Shown here: in pieces, positions 1-7,814 of the stretch
Layout: each line of letters begins with the position of its first letter
How positions within the stretch are numbered: position 1 is the first letter of the stretch
NCBI RefSeq assembly: GCF_010550675.1
Contig: NZ_JAAGOA010000002.1
Span: forward strand, 421,015-485,014
DNA from: Phytoactinopolyspora halotolerans
Lineage (GTDB): Bacteria; Actinomycetota; Actinomycetes; Jiangellales; Jiangellaceae
Direction of reading: 5' to 3'
Length of the DNA: 64,000 bases
Program-made: the position numbers and the translations under genes
The notes under the pieces: generated by a model
What the model saw: only the letters and a program-made list of their open reading frames with translations
What the model was told of the DNA's origin: nothing
Database searches by the model: none

Positions 1-1
1 C

Positions 2-196
2 GGGAAGCTGGATACGGACGTGCTATCGGACGGTTCGTGGCAAGTCCGCGCTACCCTGCCCGAGAACGTCGAGGATCAACATGAGCGCACCCACGGAGCG
101 GACTCCGGGGTACGGCCAGACGACGAATCGGCTGGCGGTACGGATGGGAGCGGCGATGAACATGTCGGTGACCGGAAGACGGAGACCAACCCGTGA
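2..196 (+). CDS. Sensor histidine kinase, C-terminal end (partial)
   Basis: Only the last 64 codons lie in the window. The segment GSWQVRATLP (visible residues 11-20) is the typical final beta strand of the HATPase domain of NarL-type two-component sensor kinases, and is followed by a polar, acidic tail of about 44 residues. The TGA stop overlaps the GTG start of the response regulator by four bases, the usual translational coupling of a kinase with its regulator. The sensor input and the phospho-acceptor histidine lie outside the window, so the signal is unknown. The family call rests on the short C-terminal strand and the context. Confidence 0.75.
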   Translation, partial: GKLDTDVLSDGSWQVRATLPENVEDQHERTHGADSGVRPDDESAGGTDGSGDEHVGDRKTETNP

Positions 197-840
197 TCAG
201 AGTGGTGATTGTCGACGACGAGCAGCTCGTGCGATCGGGGCTGCGCATGATCCTCGAGTCGGCTGACGACATCGAGGTGACGGGCGAGGGGTCCGACGGA
301 ACCGAAGCGGTCAGGATCGCTCAGGATGTGAGACCTGACGTGTTGCTGCTGGATATCCGAATGCCCGGCGTCGACGGGCTGACCGCGGCCGCCGGGCTCG
401 TGGCGCTGCCGCGACCGCCTAAGGTGATTGTGCTCACGACGTTCGACCTGGACGAGTACGTTCACAAAGCGCTTCAGGTAGGCGCGGTGGGATTTCTGCT
501 CAAGGACACGCCGCCTCATGACCTGATTGCCGCGGTCCGGACGATTCACAACGGTGACGCTCTTCTGGCGCCGAACGTCACCAAACGCTTGTTGGAACGA
601 TTCGCTATCGCCGCGTCTCGGAATGGTGAGGTGGCGGCGAAGAGGCTTGATGTGTTGAGTGAGCGGGAGCGGCTTGTCCTCGTGGCGGTGGCACAAGGTA
701 TGTCCAACGCCGAGGCCGGACGCTCCCTGGGCATGCGCGAGGCGACGGTGAAGGCGCACGTCAGCCGAATCTTGAGCAAACTCGACATGACCAACCGCGT
801 GCAAGCCGCCATCCTGGCGCATGACGCCGGATGGGTGTGA
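193..840 (+). CDS. NarL/FixJ-family response regulator (LuxR-type HTH)
   Basis: This 215-residue cytoplasmic transcription regulator has an N-terminal receiver domain (about 1-120) and a C-terminal LuxR-type helix-turn-helix (about 150-212). Visible receiver residues are the acidic pair in VDDEQ, the phospho-acceptor Asp54 in LLLDIRMPG, the Thr in VLTTFD and the Lys in LLKDTPP. The DNA-binding half contains LSERERLVLVAVAQGMSNAEA and the recognition-helix region EATVKAHVSRILSKL. The GTG start overlaps the kinase stop, so the two genes form a two-component system. Target genes are not evident from the sequence. Confidence 0.93.
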   Translation: MIRVVIVDDEQLVRSGLRMILESADDIEVTGEGSDGTEAVRIAQDVRPDVLLLDIRMPGVDGLTAAAGLVALPRPPKVIVLTTFDLDEYVHKALQVGAVGFLLKDTPPHDLIAAVRTIHNGDALLAPNVTKRLLERFAIAASRNGEVAAKRLDVLSERERLVLVAVAQGMSNAEAGRSLGMREATVKAHVSRILSKLDMTNRVQAAILAHDAGWV

Positions 841-853
841 AGCGTCACGCAAG

Positions 854-891
854 GTCCCGCAGAGTGAACCTACCTGTTGGCTCTGCGGGAC
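854..891. terminator. Hairpin between convergent genes
   Basis: Perfect 11-base inverted repeat GTCCCGCAGAG / CTCTGCGGGAC with a 16-base loop. It lies between the response regulator and the small reverse-strand gene, so it could end transcription from both sides. No T-tract follows. Confidence 0.6.
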
Positions 892-897
892 GCCTCG

Positions 898-1086
898 CTA
901 CCTATCGTTCGCAGCGGCGAATTGCGTGCGTTTGTTCGGCGGAAGAGGATCATTGTGTACGACGACGTCGAATTCTCCGCGAATCTCGATGCGCCGGCCA
1001 TCGCCTTCGGCAAGCTCAAGAGCTTGTGCCCATACCGTCGGATTCACTTTGAAAACCGCGACGTCTTTCTTGGATTGTTTGGCCAC
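898..1086 (-). CDS. Small conserved-looking protein, function unknown
   Basis: A 62-residue reverse-strand frame from a GTG start, reading MAKQSKKDVAVFKVNPTV at its N-terminus. It has balanced, natural composition, no Cys and no transmembrane segment. An AGGAG lies about 12 bases upstream of the start and an AAGG closer. The gene ends just inside the hairpin that follows the response regulator. I do not recognise the family. It is supported as a gene by composition, by a plausible ribosome site and by filling an otherwise empty gap of about 340 bases; a chance frame is still possible. Confidence 0.5.
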   Translation of the reverse strand: MAKQSKKDVAVFKVNPTVWAQALELAEGDGRRIEIRGEFDVVVHNDPLPPNKRTQFAAANDR

Positions 1087-1131
1087 ACCTTTACGTTACT
1101 CCTCGCTTCAGGTGTGCGTCAGCAGACTCAC

Positions 1132-1147
1132 TGTGTCGAACGACACA
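1132..1147. promoter_or_regulatory. Palindrome TGTGTCG-AA-CGACACA
   Basis: Perfect 7-base arms around AA. It lies just downstream of rocD (reverse strand) and upstream of the small gene at 898-1086, so it may be a weak terminator of rocD or an operator for the small gene. Confidence 0.35.
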
Positions 1148-1183
1148 AACATGCCGGAGTGGGCGTTGGATTCTGTGCGCGCT

Positions 1184-2410
1184 TCAGCGCTGCGGTCCCG
1201 CGGCGAGGACTCGTGAGAGCGCGTCGACAGCGAGATCGATTTCCTCCGCCTCGACGACGAGCGGCGGCGCGAGCCGGATGGTGGAGCCATGGGTGTCCTT
1301 GACCAGCACCCCCTCGGCGAGCAGTGCCTCGCACGCCTGCCGGCCGCTCATCAGGTCGGGGTCGATGTCGATGCCGGCCCACAGGCCACGGCCACGGACT
1401 GCGTGCAGGCCGTGACCCACCAGTGGCTGCAATCCGTCCATCAGATGGCTTCCCAGCTCGGCGGCTCGACGCTGCCACTCACCGGTGCCGAGCATGCCGA
1501 CGACGGCGCGCCCGGCGGCGCAGGCCAACGGGTTGCCGCCGAAGGTGCTTCCGTGCTCGCCCGGGTGGATGACGCCGAGGACGTCCTCGTTCCCGACCAC
1601 GGCCGAGACCGGGACGACGCCGCCGCCGAGCGCCTTGCCCAGCAGGTACAGATCCGGCACGACGTCCTCGTGATCGCAGGCGAACGTGGCGCCGGTGCGG
1701 CCCAGACCGGACTGGATCTCATCCGCGATGAACAGCAACTCGCGCGCATCGCAGAGCTGCCTGACCTGAGAGAGGTAACCCTCGGGCGGGACGATGACCC
1801 CGGCCTCGCCCTGGATCGGCTCGATCAGGACGGCGACGGTGGTCTCGTCGATCGCATCGGCCACGGACGGCGCGTCACCGTACGGGGCCACCTTGAATCC
1901 GGGGGTGAACGGCCCGAAGTGGGTGCGCGCGACCGGGTCGGTGGAGAAGCTGACAATGCTGATGGTCCGGCCGTGGAAGTTGCCGTCCGCGACGACGATG
2001 GTCGCACGGTCCTCCGGTACACCCTTGACCTCGTAGCCCCACTTGCGGGCGACCTTGATCGCCGTCTCCACCGCCTCCGCGCCGGTGTTCATCGGCAGCA
2101 CCAGATCCTTGCCCGCCAGATCGGCGAGCTCGCGGGCGAACGGACCTAGCGTGTCGTGGTGGAATGCGCGGCTGGTCAGCGTCACGCGGTCGAGTTGAGC
2201 GCGGACGGCATCCACGATCTCGGGGTGGCGGTGGCCGAAGTTCACCGCGGAGTACGCGGCCAAGCAGTCGAGGTAGCGTCGTCCTTCGACGTCGGTGACC
2301 CATGCACCGTCGGCCTCGGCGACCACCACCGGCAGCGGATGGTAATTGTGCGCGGTGCTGCGTTCGGTGAGCGTGATCAGCTCTTGTGTGCGGTTGGTGT
2401 CGACGGTCAT
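1184..2410 (-). CDS. rocD: Ornithine aminotransferase (ornithine-oxo-acid transaminase)
   Basis: This 408-residue PLP enzyme would convert ornithine and 2-oxoglutarate to glutamate semialdehyde and glutamate in the cytoplasm. Class III aminotransferase landmarks are visible: LDCLAAYSAVNFGHRHPEI near the N-terminus, the PLP-phosphate region MNTGAEAVETAIKVARKWG, the acidic motif LLFIADEIQSGLGRTG, and the Schiff-base lysine in YLLGKALGGG. The start at 2410 was chosen because AAGGAG sits five bases before that ATG; an upstream in-frame start would nearly reach the preceding gene. It follows ddaH by 26 bases on the same strand. Dimethylargininase yields citrulline, so the pair suggests catabolism of arginine derivatives, with ornithine fed in by enzymes outside the window. 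Confidence 0.92.
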   Translation of the reverse strand: MTVDTNRTQELITLTERSTAHNYHPLPVVVAEADGAWVTDVEGRRYLDCLAAYSAVNFGHRHPEIVDAVRAQLDRVTLTSRAFHHDTLGPFARELADLAGKDLVLPMNTGAEAVETAIKVARKWGYEVKGVPEDRATIVVADGNFHGRTISIVSFSTDPVARTHFGPFTPGFKVAPYGDAPSVADAIDETTVAVLIEPIQGEAGVIVPPEGYLSQVRQLCDARELLFIADEIQSGLGRTGATFACDHEDVVPDLYLLGKALGGGVVPVSAVVGNEDVLGVIHPGEHGSTFGGNPLACAAGRAVVGMLGTGEWQRRAAELGSHLMDGLQPLVGHGLHAVRGRGLWAGIDIDPDLMSGRQACEALLAEGVLVKDTHGSTIRLAPPLVVEAEEIDLAVDALSRVLAAGPQR

Positions 2411-2436
2411 ATCGGCTCCTTCGAAGGCTTGTACGC

Positions 2437-3291
2437 TCATTGGCCGGCCCCGGCTCTCGGTCCAGCGGTGTGCGCGCGGGGACGGTTATGGTCGTGTAGT
2501 TCCAGGGTGGCGCATTTCGCGCCTCCGCCACCCCGAAGAAGCTCAGAAACGTCCACGGGAATCGGTGTGAATCCCGCCTCAGCGATACGCGCGCACAACT
2601 TCTCCGCTTGTGCGGCCAGGACCACATGCTCGCCGTCGCTGACCGCATTCAGCCCGAGCACCTGGGCGTCGTCGTCGCCGGCGAGTATCGCATCGGGATA
2701 GCCCTCGGCCAGAATGCGTCTGCTGGCCTCGGAGAACGCCGGGGGGTAGTACGCGATGACGTCGCTGTCGAGCACGCAGAGCGCGGTGTCGAGGTGGTAG
2801 AAACGCGGATCGACCAGCTCCAGCGCGAGCACCGGAACGCCGAACGTCTGCTCGACCTCGACATGTGCCTCACGGCTGGTCCGGAAGCCGCTACCGGCGA
2901 GGATGTGCCGTCCCGTCCAGGCGAAGTCCCCTTGGCCTTCGTTGACGGCCTGCGGGAGGCGTACATCGATGCCCAGACCGGTGAGGAATTCCCGGTGGGC
3001 CGGAGCCTCGGGCTCGCGCACGGATTCGCGGAACCTGGCGCCCAATGCGCGATCACCGATCACCATGGCCCCGTTCGCCGTGAAGACCATGTCCGGGAGT
3101 CCGGGTATGGGCTCGAGCAGGTCGACCTGGTGGCCGAGGGCCTCGTAGGTCTCTCGCAGCCGTTCCCATTGCGCCACGGCGCGGCCACGATGCACCGGCC
3201 GCGACGTGTCCATCCAAGGATTGATCGCGTATTCCACCGCGAAGTGCGCGGGAGGGCACATGACATAACGCCGGACCGAGTACTGAGCCAT
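2437..3291 (-). CDS. ddaH: Dimethylargininase-type amidinohydrolase
   Basis: A 284-residue member of the guanidine-modifying (amidinotransferase) superfamily, predicted to hydrolyse methylated arginine to citrulline plus an alkylamine. The visible catalytic features are the His of RFYHLDTALCVL and the nucleophilic Cys near the C-terminus in GGGGAKCATLELH. The N-terminal CPPAHFAVEYAINPWMD block is typical of the actinobacterial enzyme. ATG 3291 was preferred over an upstream TTG that would lie inside an inverted repeat. It is the first gene of a ddaH-rocD operon and is divergent from an Lrp/AsnC regulator. An arginine deiminase-like activity cannot be excluded from sequence alone. Confidence 0.88.
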   Translation of the reverse strand: MAQYSVRRYVMCPPAHFAVEYAINPWMDTSRPVHRGRAVAQWERLRETYEALGHQVDLLEPIPGLPDMVFTANGAMVIGDRALGARFRESVREPEAPAHREFLTGLGIDVRLPQAVNEGQGDFAWTGRHILAGSGFRTSREAHVEVEQTFGVPVLALELVDPRFYHLDTALCVLDSDVIAYYPPAFSEASRRILAEGYPDAILAGDDDAQVLGLNAVSDGEHVVLAAQAEKLCARIAEAGFTPIPVDVSELLRGGGGAKCATLELHDHNRPRAHTAGPRAGAGQ

Positions 3292-3310
3292 GACACGAAG
3301 ATAGAGTTCG

Positions 3311-3400
3311 CCGTGACGCAACGCTATACCGTAGTATTGCGCTCATATATGCATTTCGTTGCACATGATGCCAATATGACGGCGAAATATTGCGTCACGG
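3311..3400. promoter_or_regulatory. Inverted repeat in the ddaH / Lrp divergent promoter region
   Basis: CCGTGACGCAA at 3311-3321 and its exact reverse complement TTGCGTCACGG at 3390-3400 flank a 68-base AT-richer core. One arm lies about 20 bases before the ddaH start and the other about 25 bases before the regulator start. Such spaced dyads suit Lrp/AsnC octamers that wrap DNA, so a shared operator is inferred. Confidence 0.5.
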
Positions 3401-3425
3401 TGCTGAACCGTATCAGGATGTGACT

Positions 3426-3875
3426 GTGACGCTCGACGACGTCGATAGACAGATCATTCAAGTGCTCTCCCAAGACGGCAGAGCCAGCTACGGGTCGATC
3501 GGCGCCAAGGTCAACCTCTCGGCGCCGGCAGTGAAACGACGCGTCGACCGGCTCCGGGAGCGTGGCGTCATCACCGGTTTCACCGTGCGGGTGGACCCCG
3601 CGGCGCGCGGATGGACGACCGAGGCATATGTCGAGCTGTTCTGTAACCGCCGCACATCCGGCGACGAGATCTTGCGCCGTACCGAGCGTTATCCGGAGGT
3701 GGTGGCGGCCTTCACGGTGACCGGCGACGCGGATGCGCTGCTGCACGTCTTCGCATCCGATATGCGCCATTTCGAGCGAGTGCTCAGCGAGATCTCGGCG
3801 GAGCCGTTCGTCGCCCGGACGCGCAGCGTTCTCGTGCTCTCTCCGCTGCTGCGCCGAGACTATCTCGGAATGTGA
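3426..3875 (+). CDS. Lrp/AsnC-family transcriptional regulator
   Basis: A 149-residue regulator with an N-terminal AsnC-type helix-turn-helix (LDDVDRQIIQVLSQDGRASY through LSAPAVKRRVDRLRERGVI) and a C-terminal RAM-like sensing domain. GTG 3426 gives the standard MTLDDVDR start; GTG 3420 is two codons earlier and equally in frame. It is divergent from ddaH-rocD, and the two share an intergenic region with an 11-base inverted repeat. Control of the arginine-derivative operon plus autoregulation is therefore inferred. The effector is probably an amino acid but cannot be named. Confidence 0.88.
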   Translation: MTLDDVDRQIIQVLSQDGRASYGSIGAKVNLSAPAVKRRVDRLRERGVITGFTVRVDPAARGWTTEAYVELFCNRRTSGDEILRRTERYPEVVAAFTVTGDADALLHVFASDMRHFERVLSEISAEPFVARTRSVLVLSPLLRRDYLGM

Positions 3876-4064
3876 GACGGTGCGGCGGTGTGGTTCCTCG
3901 CGTGGCGCTGAGGCTTCTACCTGCCTGTTCGAAATGACACTGCTGTAGTTAGTCAAGTCGACACGCCGTGTGGTGATTGGGAAAAGTGTTCTTAGTGTTC
4001 CCTTGTGTGATCAGAGTGGTTACGCTCGTCTCCTGTGATGCCTGACGACGGGGAGGTCGGCCAC

Positions 4065-5534
4065 ATGGGTAGGGGGAACCGGCGCGCTGCGCGGGGAAGC
4101 ACGTTGATCGCGGCGATGGCGTGTGCGGTCGCCACGTACGGCGTGGTTCCGGCGGTGGCCGAGCCGACGTATCCGTCGCAGGAGGACGTCGACGAGGCGC
4201 GCGACGCCGAGCGCACCGCGGGCGACGCCGTTGCCGTGGCGGAGGCACGATTGGCGGAGGTCAGGGCAGAGCTGGATCAGTTGCGCGTCGACGTCGCCAA
4301 GGCATCCGAGGAGTACAACCGATCGCAGGAGGCGCTGGCCGAGGCGGAGGAAGCCGAGGCGGAGGCTCAGCGGCAGGCGAGTGAGGCCGCCGAGCGCGCA
4401 GCCGCGGCGAGGGATGTGCTCGCTCAGGTGGTGATGGCCGCATACCAGAACGGCGGTGACCTCGCGGGGTTACGGACGATCCTGCAGGCGGAGTCCGGTG
4501 AGGCGCTACGGAACCAGGTGGCCGCGTTCCGCTCCGTGACGCGCTCCCAGGCGGGCGCCGTCGACCAGGCGATCACCGCCACCGACGAGGCCGAGCAGGC
4601 CGCGGAGCAGGCCGAGGACGCACTCCGTGCGCGCGAGCGGGCGGCGGGTGAGGCCGAGGAAGCGCGCACGGAGGCGCAGGCCGCCGTCGCCGCGGAAGAG
4701 GAACGGGCCGCCGCGGCCGAGGAAGAACGCCGCCGGCTGATCGCCGAGCTCGCCGAAGCTCGCGGAACAACGGTTGCGCTTGAGGAGGAGCGGCAGCAAG
4801 GTCGTGCGGATGCCGAGCGGGCGGAGCGCGAACGCCGAGCCGAGGAGGACCAGCAGGAACCCGATGAAGACCCCGACGTCCCAGACGGCGGGCCATCGCC
4901 GGATCCGAGTGACCCCTCGGATCGTGAGCCGGAGCGCCCGGAGGAACCGGAGACGCCCGAAGCGCCGGACGAGCCCGAGGAGCCCGAGCGGCCAGACGAC
5001 ACCGACGATCCGGATGAGCCTGAAGCGCCGCGGCCACCGGACGTGCCGGAGACGCCGGAAGCGCCTGACCAGCCGGAGACACCGGATGAACCGGATGAGC
5101 CGGATGAGCCTGAAGCGCCTGAGCCACCCGAGGAGCCGGATGAGCCGGACGAGCCCGCTCCGCCGGCGTCCGGAGCGGACGCGGCGATCGCCTACGCACA
5201 CGCGCAGATCGGTAAGCCGTACCAGTGGGGCGGCGACGGACCGCACGGGTTCGATTGCTCGGGGCTGACCATGCGGGCGTGGGAAGCGGGCGGCAAGGTC
5301 CTGCCGCGCAGTAGTGCGGCCCAGGCCGCGGCGGTCACGCGGATCTCCTATGCGCAGATGCGGCCCGGCGATCTGATCTTCTGGTCGGACAACGGTCAGG
5401 CGTCAGGCGTGTACCACGTCGGGCTCTACATCGGCGGCGGACAGATGATTCACGCGCCGCGTCCCGGCAAGAACGTGGAGGTACAGAGCGTCTTCTACTG
5501 GGTCGATCCGGCCTTCTACGGCCGGGTCTCCTGA
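4065..5534 (+). CDS. Secreted NlpC/P60 peptidoglycan hydrolase with coiled coil and Pro-Glu-Asp linker
   Basis: A 489-residue exported cell-wall hydrolase. It has a signal peptide (about 1-32, basic start then LIAAMACAVATYGVVPAVA), a long Ala/Glu/Arg-rich coiled coil (about 35-260), a low-complexity linker of PDEPE/PETPE-like units (about 265-370), and a C-terminal NlpC/P60 domain (about 375-489). The catalytic Cys is in HGFDCSGLT and the His in VYHVGLYIGGG, with a second His in MIHAP. ATG 4065 follows GGGGAGG at a good distance. The architecture resembles RipA-like endopeptidases that cut D-Glu-mDAP bonds during septation. The linker is likely to span the wall. No c-di-AMP riboswitch is visible upstream. 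Confidence 0.9.
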   Translation: MGRGNRRAARGSTLIAAMACAVATYGVVPAVAEPTYPSQEDVDEARDAERTAGDAVAVAEARLAEVRAELDQLRVDVAKASEEYNRSQEALAEAEEAEAEAQRQASEAAERAAAARDVLAQVVMAAYQNGGDLAGLRTILQAESGEALRNQVAAFRSVTRSQAGAVDQAITATDEAEQAAEQAEDALRARERAAGEAEEARTEAQAAVAAEEERAAAAEEERRRLIAELAEARGTTVALEEERQQGRADAERAERERRAEEDQQEPDEDPDVPDGGPSPDPSDPSDREPERPEEPETPEAPDEPEEPERPDDTDDPDEPEAPRPPDVPETPEAPDQPETPDEPDEPDEPEAPEPPEEPDEPDEPAPPASGADAAIAYAHAQIGKPYQWGGDGPHGFDCSGLTMRAWEAGGKVLPRSSAAQAAAVTRISYAQMRPGDLIFWSDNGQASGVYHVGLYIGGGQMIHAPRPGKNVEVQSVFYWVDPAFYGRVS

Positions 5535-5535
5535 A

Positions 5536-5580
5536 CCCGGCGGTCTCCTGAGCCGGGGGAGGTGGCGTTCGTGCCGGCTC
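5536..5580. terminator. Overlapping GC hairpins between convergent genes
   Basis: CCCGGC/GCCGGG (5536-5541 with 5552-5557) and GAGCCGG/CCGGCTC (5550-5556 with 5574-5580) are alternative stems filling the gap between the NlpC/P60 gene and ppa. They are likely bidirectional termination structures. Confidence 0.5.
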
Positions 5581-5584
5581 CTTC

Positions 5585-6073
5585 TCAGTGCGCGTGTTTC
5601 TTGGCGCGGGCGTAGGAGTCGCGGATCTCCGCCTCGGCCGCCGCCCGGTCCACCCAGGTGGCGCCTTCGACTGACTTGCCCGGCTCCAGATCCTTGTAGA
5701 CCTCGAAGAAGTGCTGGATCTCCAGCCGATCGAACTCGGGCACGTCGCTGATGTCGGTCAATCGGTCCTTGCGAGGATCGTCGGCGGGCACGCAGAGAAC
5801 CTTGTCGTCGCCGCCGGCCTCGTCCTTCATGCGGAACATGCCGATCGCCCGGCAGCGGATCAGGCAGCCGGGAAAGGTCGGCTCCTCGATGAAAACCAGC
5901 GCATCGAGCGGGTCGCTGTCGAGCCCGAGCGTGTTGTCGATGAACCCGTAATCGTGCGGGTACCGGGTCGACGTGAACAGCCGGCGGTCGAGTCGGATCC
6001 GTCCGCTCTCGTGGTCCATCTCGTACTTGTTCCGGCTCCCCGCAGGGATTTCAATGGTGACGTCGAACTCCAC
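5585..6073 (-). CDS. ppa: Inorganic pyrophosphatase (family I)
   Basis: A 162-residue soluble enzyme hydrolysing pyrophosphate to two phosphates, so driving biosynthetic reactions. It contains [14 protein letters not shown] at the N-terminus, the family signature DSDPLDALV with its metal-binding aspartates, and [16 protein letters not shown]. The GTG at 6073 gives the usual start [10 protein letters not shown] and follows AAAGG; a longer upstream frame lacks family similarity. It is divergent from dacB, an arrangement common in actinobacteria. Confidence 0.95.
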   Translation of the reverse strand: MEFDVTIEIPAGSRNKYEMDHESGRIRLDRRLFTSTRYPHDYGFIDNTLGLDSDPLDALVFIEEPTFPGCLIRCRAIGMFRMKDEAGGDDKVLCVPADDPRKDRLTDISDVPEFDRLEIQHFFEVYKDLEPGKSVEGATWVDRAAAEAEIRDSYARAKKHAH

Positions 6074-6298
6074 GGCGTGACCTTTCTTCCGTCGTCCTTG
6101 ACCCACTCAGTCCTCGCCCGGGCAGGCGACCCATGCGGGCGCGCAGCGAGGCGTCGGCCGCGGCGGGTATGCGCGGCCCGGGAATGTCACTAGTCTCCCG
6201 TACCGTGGTACGTGATCGGCGATTGCCCGCGTGTTTAATACGTCACGGGCATGTAACTGCTGCTTCCCACCGTGGCGCAGCGAGACCTTCGGAGAGAG

Positions 6299-7783
6299 AT
6301 GTCGCGGCACGACACCCCAGCGCCTGTGGGCCAGGAGAGCCGGCGTGAGCGCCGCGTGACAGGCCGCGGACGGCGCGGGCTGCGGACGGTGGCGCTGGCC
6401 ATGGCGGGTGTCATCGCGGCTGCCGGGCTCGCGGTCGGCGGGTTGTTCGCCGCCGGGGTCCTGCCGCCGTCGCAGGCGGTGGGCAAGGCGGCCGGAGCGG
6501 TCCCCGAGGCGACGGCACCGGCGCCGTGGGAGCCGGCTGGTACGGTCCTCGATGCCGGTGCGGAGGTGTCCGAGGCGGGGCAGGCGTCGGCCGCCACCGG
6601 CGCGCTCCCCGATGTGCTCGGCGGGTTGGCGGGCGCGGCGGAACTGGGTGGTCGAGTCGGCGTCTCCGTGGCGAACCTCGATACCGGCGAGGACGTTTAC
6701 CAGAGCAATCCCACCGGCGCGCTGACGCCGGCAAGCACCATGAAGCTCCTGACCTCCGCGGCGGTGCTGCACGTGCTTGGTCCGGACCACACCTTCACCA
6801 CGGAGGCGGTCACCGCCACGCCGCTCGAGCAGGGCGACGTTGAGCTCACGCTCGTCGGCGGCGGAGACCCGTTGCTCGCGTCCACGCGCGACGCTACGCG
6901 CATCGGCGGCGCCACGAGCCTGCAGGCACTGACCTCGCGGACCGCACGTGCGCTGCAGGACGCCGGCGTGACATCCGTGCAGCTCTCCTTCGACGACGGC
7001 GTGTTCTCCGGCCCGCCGATCGACCCCGATTGGCGGCCGAGTTACGTGCCCGACGGTGTCGCCGGTCCGGTGAGCGCGCTCGCCGTGGACGGCGCCCGCG
7101 AGGTTCCGGGGCTGCGTGAGCGTTCGGACTATCCGGCGCTGGCGGCCGCCGAGAGATTCGCCGAGATGCTCGAGGAGGAGGGTGTCTCCGTCACCGGCGA
7201 CGTCGAGCGGGTGACGGCGCACCCGGACTCCGAGCCGGTGGCCTCGGTCGAGTCGCCCGCACTGGCGTCGATTGTCGCGCACACCCTGCGGACCAGCGAC
7301 AACGACGCCGCGGAGGTGCTCGCGCGGCACGTGGCGCTGGGCCTGGACCGGCCCGCGACCTCCGCGGAGGCGAGCGAGGCGGTCACCGAGGTCTTGGGCG
7401 AGCTCGGTGTCGACCTCGACGGCATCGAGATCCGTGACGGAAGCGGTCTCTCGCGGGGAAGCACGGTGACGGCGTCGGCGCTGGTCTCGGTCCTGGTCAT
7501 GGCGGCGGATCCGGAGCGGCCGGAGCTGCGGCCGGTGATCAGCGGTCTGCCGGTGGCCGGCTTCAACGGCACCCTCGCCGACCGTGCCCCGGACGGCAGC
7601 GCGGGATACGTGCGGGCCAAGACCGGAACGCTGACCGGGGTACACAGCTTGGCGGGCATCGCCGTCGCGGTCGATGGAACCACATATGCGTTCGCGATCC
7701 TCGCCGACGATGCGGACGACGCGCTGGGCGCGCGGGCAGCGCTCGACGAGTTCGCCGCCGCCCTGAGTCGAGAAGCGGAGTAA
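6299..7783 (+). CDS. dacB: D-alanyl-D-alanine carboxypeptidase/endopeptidase (PBP4-like, S13)
   Basis: A 494-residue penicillin-binding protein acting outside the membrane on peptidoglycan stem peptides. A basic N-terminus and one membrane segment (about 30-55, VALAMAGVIAAAGLAVGGLFAAGV) anchor or export it. The three S13 motifs are visible: SxxK in PASTMKLLTS, SxN in RTSDNDAAEVL, and KTG in RAKTGTLTG. ATG 6299 follows GGAGAG closely; a GTG at 6272 is an alternative. It heads a run of same-strand genes ending at folE, a widespread actinobacterial arrangement. Confidence 0.9.
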   Translation: MSRHDTPAPVGQESRRERRVTGRGRRGLRTVALAMAGVIAAAGLAVGGLFAAGVLPPSQAVGKAAGAVPEATAPAPWEPAGTVLDAGAEVSEAGQASAATGALPDVLGGLAGAAELGGRVGVSVANLDTGEDVYQSNPTGALTPASTMKLLTSAAVLHVLGPDHTFTTEAVTATPLEQGDVELTLVGGGDPLLASTRDATRIGGATSLQALTSRTARALQDAGVTSVQLSFDDGVFSGPPIDPDWRPSYVPDGVAGPVSALAVDGAREVPGLRERSDYPALAAAERFAEMLEEEGVSVTGDVERVTAHPDSEPVASVESPALASIVAHTLRTSDNDAAEVLARHVALGLDRPATSAEASEAVTEVLGELGVDLDGIEIRDGSGLSRGSTVTASALVSVLVMAADPERPELRPVISGLPVAGFNGTLADRAPDGSAGYVRAKTGTLTGVHSLAGIAVAVDGTTYAFAILADDADDALGARAALDEFAAALSREAE

Positions 7784-7802
7784 CGATCGCCGTCCGTTGA
7801 CG

Positions 7803-7808
7803 TAGCGT
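7803..7808 (+). promoter_or_regulatory. Candidate leaderless -10 (TAGCGT)
   Basis: A TANNNT hexamer six bases before ATG 7815, with no Shine-Dalgarno sequence between. Confidence 0.45.
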
Positions 7809-7814
7809 GGACGT

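Noticed and set aside
3293..3321. Upstream TTG start for ddaH
   Set aside because: It would place ten extra residues inside the inverted repeat and lacks a ribosome site; ATG 3291 starts at the family N-terminus.
3876..4064. Possible c-di-AMP (ydaO-type) riboswitch before the NlpC/P60 gene
   Set aside because: Actinobacterial wall hydrolases often have one, but the conserved core blocks were not found; only a short AGTGTTC direct repeat (3985-4000) is visible.
4900..5165. Repeat array in the NlpC/P60 gene considered as CRISPR or non-coding tandem repeat
   Set aside because: The units are irregular in-frame codons for Pro, Glu and Asp and lack unique spacers.
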